NCBI GenBank assembly: GCA_019112785.1
Contig: DXIQ01000058.1
Span: forward strand, 1-64,000
Direction: 5' to 3'
Length of the DNA: 64,000 nt
Source of the DNA: Candidatus Blautia stercorigallinarum
GTDB lineage: Bacteria; Bacillota; Clostridia; Lachnospirales; Lachnospiraceae
The notes below the pieces were generated by a model. It was given only the letters and a program-made list of their open reading frames with translations. It made no database searches and was not told the DNA's origin. Positions 61,483 through 64,000 of the stretch are shown here, piece by piece. The position numbers and the translations under genes are program-made. How positions within the stretch are numbered: position 1 is the first letter of the stretch; the number at the start of each line of letters is the position of its first letter.

Positions 61483-62427
61483 ATGGAAAAGAAGTATTGT
61501 TTTGGGATCGACGTGGGCGGTACTACCGTTAAATGCGCGCTGTTTGAAGCAGATGGAAATATAGCGGATAAATGGGAAATTACCACCCATGTGGAAAATC
61601 AGGGTGAAAGGATCCTGCCGGATATTGCAGAAACAGTGCTGGCTAAAATAGAAGAAAAAGGACTGGACAAGTCCCAGGTTGCGGGAATCGGTATTGGCCT
61701 TCCAGGCCCTATTGAAGAAAATGGCGAGATTGTCTGTGCGGTAAATCTTCATTGGGGAAGAAAGAATATTGAAAAGGATCTGGGAGATCTGACAGGCCTT
61801 AAAGTAAAAGCCGGAAACGACGCCAACGTAGCCGCTCTTGGAGAAATGTGGAAAGGCGGCGGACAGGGGGCCAGAAATCTGATCATGGTCACTCTTGGAA
61901 CCGGCGTGGGAGGCGGGATCATCATTAATGAGAAGATCGTAACCGGCGCCCACGGAGCAGGAGGAGAGATCGGACACGCCCCGGTGAATCCCAAGGAAGA
62001 GGTGCCATGCAACTGTGGAAACAAAGGATGTCTGGAACAGTATGCGTCAGCTACGGGAATCGCCAGACTGGCAAGAAAGGCCATGGAAGCTTCCCAGAAA
62101 CCTTCTGTTTTACGCGAAGTTCCAAATGTAAGCGCTAAGACCGTGTTTGACGCTTATAAAGAAGGGGATGAGATGGCTATCGAGGTAGTGGAAGAATTTT
62201 CCGAATATCTTGGACGGGCGCTGGCTGCTTTTACCTGCGTGACAGATCCGGATGTGATCGTTTTGGGAGGCGGTGTTTCAAGAGCAGGACAGCCGCTGAT
62301 CGATTGTGTTGAGAAATATTATCGGAATTATGCTTTTACTGCCTGTAAGGAGACGCCTATCCGTCTGGCTACTTTGGGCAATGACGCCGGTGTATGCGGA
62401 GCGGCAAAGCTGATACTGAGTCAGTAA
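61483..62427 (+). CDS. glcK: ROK-family glucokinase
   Basis: This 314-residue protein phosphorylates glucose with ATP. The ATP site is FGIDVGGTTVKCALFE, and the sugar-binding part has GAGGEIGHAPVN. The ROK zinc motif is CNCGNKGCLEQYASATGI (C-x-C-x4-C), and VIVLGGGVSRAG is near the end. It starts 2 bp after the hprK stop, with a GGGAGATGAG stretch inside hprK serving as ribosome site. A terminator follows at 62455. Confidence 0.95.
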   Translation: MEKKYCFGIDVGGTTVKCALFEADGNIADKWEITTHVENQGERILPDIAETVLAKIEEKGLDKSQVAGIGIGLPGPIEENGEIVCAVNLHWGRKNIEKDLGDLTGLKVKAGNDANVAALGEMWKGGGQGARNLIMVTLGTGVGGGIIINEKIVTGAHGAGGEIGHAPVNPKEEVPCNCGNKGCLEQYASATGIARLARKAMEASQKPSVLREVPNVSAKTVFDAYKEGDEMAIEVVEEFSEYLGRALAAFTCVTDPDVIVLGGGVSRAGQPLIDCVEKYYRNYAFTACKETPIRLATLGNDAGVCGAAKLILSQ

Positions 62428-62454
62428 GGAAGCATAGAAAAGAAGAATAGATGG

Positions 62455-62497
62455 AAACTGCAGTGATCCGGAGCCCCGGAACACTGCAGTTTTTTTG
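62455..62497 (+). terminator. Terminator after glcK
   Basis: AAACTGCAGTG and CACTGCAGTTT form an 11-bp stem, with TCCGG/CCGGA inside, then T. Confidence 0.92.
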
Positions 62498-62501
62498 GCA
62501 A

Positions 62502-62631
62502 AGACCCCGATGCAAGCATACGGGGCATCAAACTGGCAGTGATGCAAGCATCGGGGGATCAGACCTTCGCGGCAGTTACCAAATGGGCATGCCAGCATGT
62601 CCGCTTGGCTCGTTGCCCGCGGAAATAAAAA
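62502..62631. repeat. Dispersed intergenic repeat, long copy
   Basis: This holds both blocks shared with 1526-1609 (CATACGGGGCATCAAACT and CGCTTGGCTCGTTGCC), plus ~47 bp between them that the short copy lacks. It includes hairpins such as CCCCG/CGGGG and GATGC/GCATC. It lies between two terminators of convergent genes, so neither strand need be transcribed through it. Confidence 0.8.
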
Positions 62632-62638
62632 TATAAAG

Positions 62639-62701
62639 AAAGAACCTGTGTCCAGGCAGTACCGAAAATCATCAGTCTGCCTGGACACAGGTTCTTTTTA
62701 A
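62639..62701. terminator. Terminator of penicillin-binding protein gene
   Basis: A 21-bp perfect stem (62639-62659 and 62677-62697; left arm begins AAAGAACCTGTG) with a 17-base loop and T/A runs on either side. It can act on both strands. Confidence 0.92.
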
Positions 62702-62706
62702 AAATA

Positions 62707-64000
62707 TTACTGAGCGACTTCTCCGCCTGTATCTGCAGGAGCCTCGCCGCCTCCCGTGTCTGTTCCTCCATCTGCAGGAGGTGTTTCCGTGCTTTCTTCA
62801 GGAACAGATACTTCGGGCTGGGTTTCTTCCGGAACTTCTGCAGGAGTTTCCGGTGTCGGCTCCTCTACGGTAGTATTGGAATCTTCGGAGCTGTCTGTGC
62901 CGGAATCTTCCGAATAATCATAGCTGTAATCATAATTGTAATTATAGTGATAAGAGTAGTGACCGGAACAATACTGAGTAGGGATCTGGTCTATATCAAA
63001 ATATTCTGTTACAGCATTGCAGCTGGAAGTAGCCAGAAGGCCGGTCTGTGTACAGATAGATGCTTTCTGTACAGTAGACGGCATCTTGAAATCTGTATCG
63101 GGAAGATCCGCGTGGATCCTCTGCATGATATTTCTCCAGAGAGTCTGCTGGTAAGTACGGTAAGTTCCCTGGGGAAGTACTGTATTGTCATCATAGCCTG
63201 CCCACACAGAACAGGTATAATAAGGAGTAAAACCGCAGAACCAAAGGTCACGGTAATTATCTGTGGTACCTGTTTTACCTGCTATATGCATACCATCAAA
63301 CTGCACCCTTGTACCGGTACCTTCCGTGACAACATCTTCCATTACGTTGGTAAGAAGATAGGCGGTGCTGGGCTTGATGACAGTAGTTTTCTCCGGACTA
63401 TTATCGATCACTACATTGCCGTCGGCATCCAGGATCTTTGTGTAGAAGACCGGTTTGATATAGGTGCCGTTATTGGCAATAGTTGCATAAGCGGCTGTCA
63501 GTTCCAGATTGCTGACGCCCTGTGTGATTCCTCCGATAGCGGTGGAAGCGTTGACATCATCATAGATTCCGCCATTGATCTCTGTAGGTTCAGTGATCAG
63601 AGTAGTAAATCCAAATTTCTGAAGATATTCTACACCTAATTCCGGGGTGATCTCGATCATACATTTTACTGCAGGTATATTGTAGGAATGAACGATAGCT
63701 TCACGCATAGTGACGGTACCATGGTACTGCCGGTCTGCGTTATACAGTGGTTCTCCATTGTCATAGGTGAAAGGCTCGTCCTCAAATGTAGTTGCCAGAG
63801 ACATACCGCATTCATTTAAGGCTGCGGCATAAGCTGCCAGAGGTTTGAAAGTAGAACCTGGCTGCCTGGTTGTATTAGTGGCTCTGTTCAGACTTAAGCT
63901 GGAGGATTTTTCACCTCTTCCCCCAACGATCGCTTTTACATATCCGGTATGCTGGTCGATGATGCACAGAGAAGACTGGGGCTGAGGTGTAAAGTGGACA
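62707..64000 (-). CDS. Class A penicillin-binding protein, C-terminal part (partial)
   Basis: About 430 residues are in the window, read from the edge; the glycosyltransferase domain is outside. The transpeptidase serine is in RQPGSTFKPLAAY (S-x-x-K), near 63860, and the KTG triad is in AGKTGTTDNYRDLW. It cross-links peptidoglycan outside the membrane. After TATSSCNAVTEYFD comes a ~25-residue Tyr-rich run (HYNYNYDYSYDYS), then a ~70-residue tail rich in Pro, Thr, Glu and Gly ending GGEVAQ. The frame is open without a break to 64000. Likely PBP1A-type. Confidence 0.93.
   Translation of the reverse strand, partial: VHFTPQPQSSLCIIDQHTGYVKAIVGGRGEKSSSLSLNRATNTTRQPGSTFKPLAAYAAALNECGMSLATTFEDEPFTYDNGEPLYNADRQYHGTVTMREAIVHSYNIPAVKCMIEITPELGVEYLQKFGFTTLITEPTEINGGIYDDVNASTAIGGITQGVSNLELTAAYATIANNGTYIKPVFYTKILDADGNVVIDNSPEKTTVIKPSTAYLLTNVMEDVVTEGTGTRVQFDGMHIAGKTGTTDNYRDLWFCGFTPYYTCSVWAGYDDNTVLPQGTYRTYQQTLWRNIMQRIHADLPDTDFKMPSTVQKASICTQTGLLATSSCNAVTEYFDIDQIPTQYCSGHYSYHYNYNYDYSYDYSEDSGTDSSEDSNTTVEEPTPETPAEVPEETQPEVSVPEESTETPPADGGTDTGGGEAPADTGGEVAQ

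Overview
The window looks like the chromosome of an anaerobic, low-to-moderate GC Firmicute, most likely a gut Lachnospiraceae of the Blautia/Ruminococcus type. This rests on protein style (HprK, ROK glucokinase, GreA, PhoH, paired PadR/DUF2812 loci), strong AGGAGG ribosome sites, an AsrABC anaerobic sulfite reductase, and a CooC-type ATPase of the kind used to mature CO dehydrogenase in acetogens. The genus is inferred, not proven. No rRNA, tRNA, CRISPR array, prophage or insertion sequence was recognised.

Layout. 1-1.5 kb: end of rpsI with its terminator, a six-copy 53-bp tandem repeat, and a PD-(D/E)XK-like nuclease gene. 1.5-4.7 kb: MerR-like regulator and cupin, divergent from an aldo/keto reductase and a carboxymuconolactone decarboxylase-like protein. 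4.9-7.9 kb: membrane-anchored XRE regulator, a small unknown protein, and a PadR/DUF2812 module. 7.9-12.2 kb: BrnQ carrier, YtcJ-like amidohydrolase and a TIGR00300/ornithine cyclodeaminase-type protein. 12.2-20.2 kb: NimA-like flavoprotein, TetR, CooC, a second DUF2812/PadR module, a phosphatase, a LURP-one protein, an AGCS symporter and a MATE exporter. 20.2-26.3 kb: PhoH, HD hydrolase, a 2-hydroxyacid dehydrogenase broken by a nonsense codon, LysR, and an AlbA_2 protein. 26.3-29.9 kb: a TetM-like GTPase fused to a Rae1-type NYN nuclease, then an apparently self-regulated membrane-tailed MerR. 29.9-36.9 kb: TrkH, TrkA, FtsH, a coiled-coil protein, a GT8 glycosyltransferase and TetR.

37-41.8 kb holds the most interesting metabolic cluster. 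It has a circularly permuted ATP-grasp protein, an alpha-E protein, a transglutaminase-like protease, and two M14-type (AstE/AspA-like) proteins, the second of which appears to have lost its zinc-binding histidines. A promoter and a terminator-like hairpin precede it and a terminator closes it, so it reads as one transcription unit that probably makes and trims an unknown amide-linked product. 41.9-43.2 kb: a third PadR locus whose partner carries both an early stop and a frameshift. 43.2-46.8 kb: asrABC and a Crp/Fnr regulator, with a perfect 18-bp palindrome centred near -41.5.

46.9-64 kb: greA, a two-component system, an ABC ATPase without an adjacent permease, proA, a CPBP protease, a radical SAM/SPASM enzyme, galE, a 155-bp nested inverted repeat, DUF1846, a second ftsH, uvrC, hprK, glucokinase, and the C-terminal part of a class A penicillin-binding protein.

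Recurring themes are three PadR loci with dyads at or just downstream of their promoters, three genes with a terminator-like hairpin between promoter and ribosome site, and a dispersed intergenic repeat (near 1.5 kb and 62.5 kb, with a doubtful third trace at 14.4 kb).
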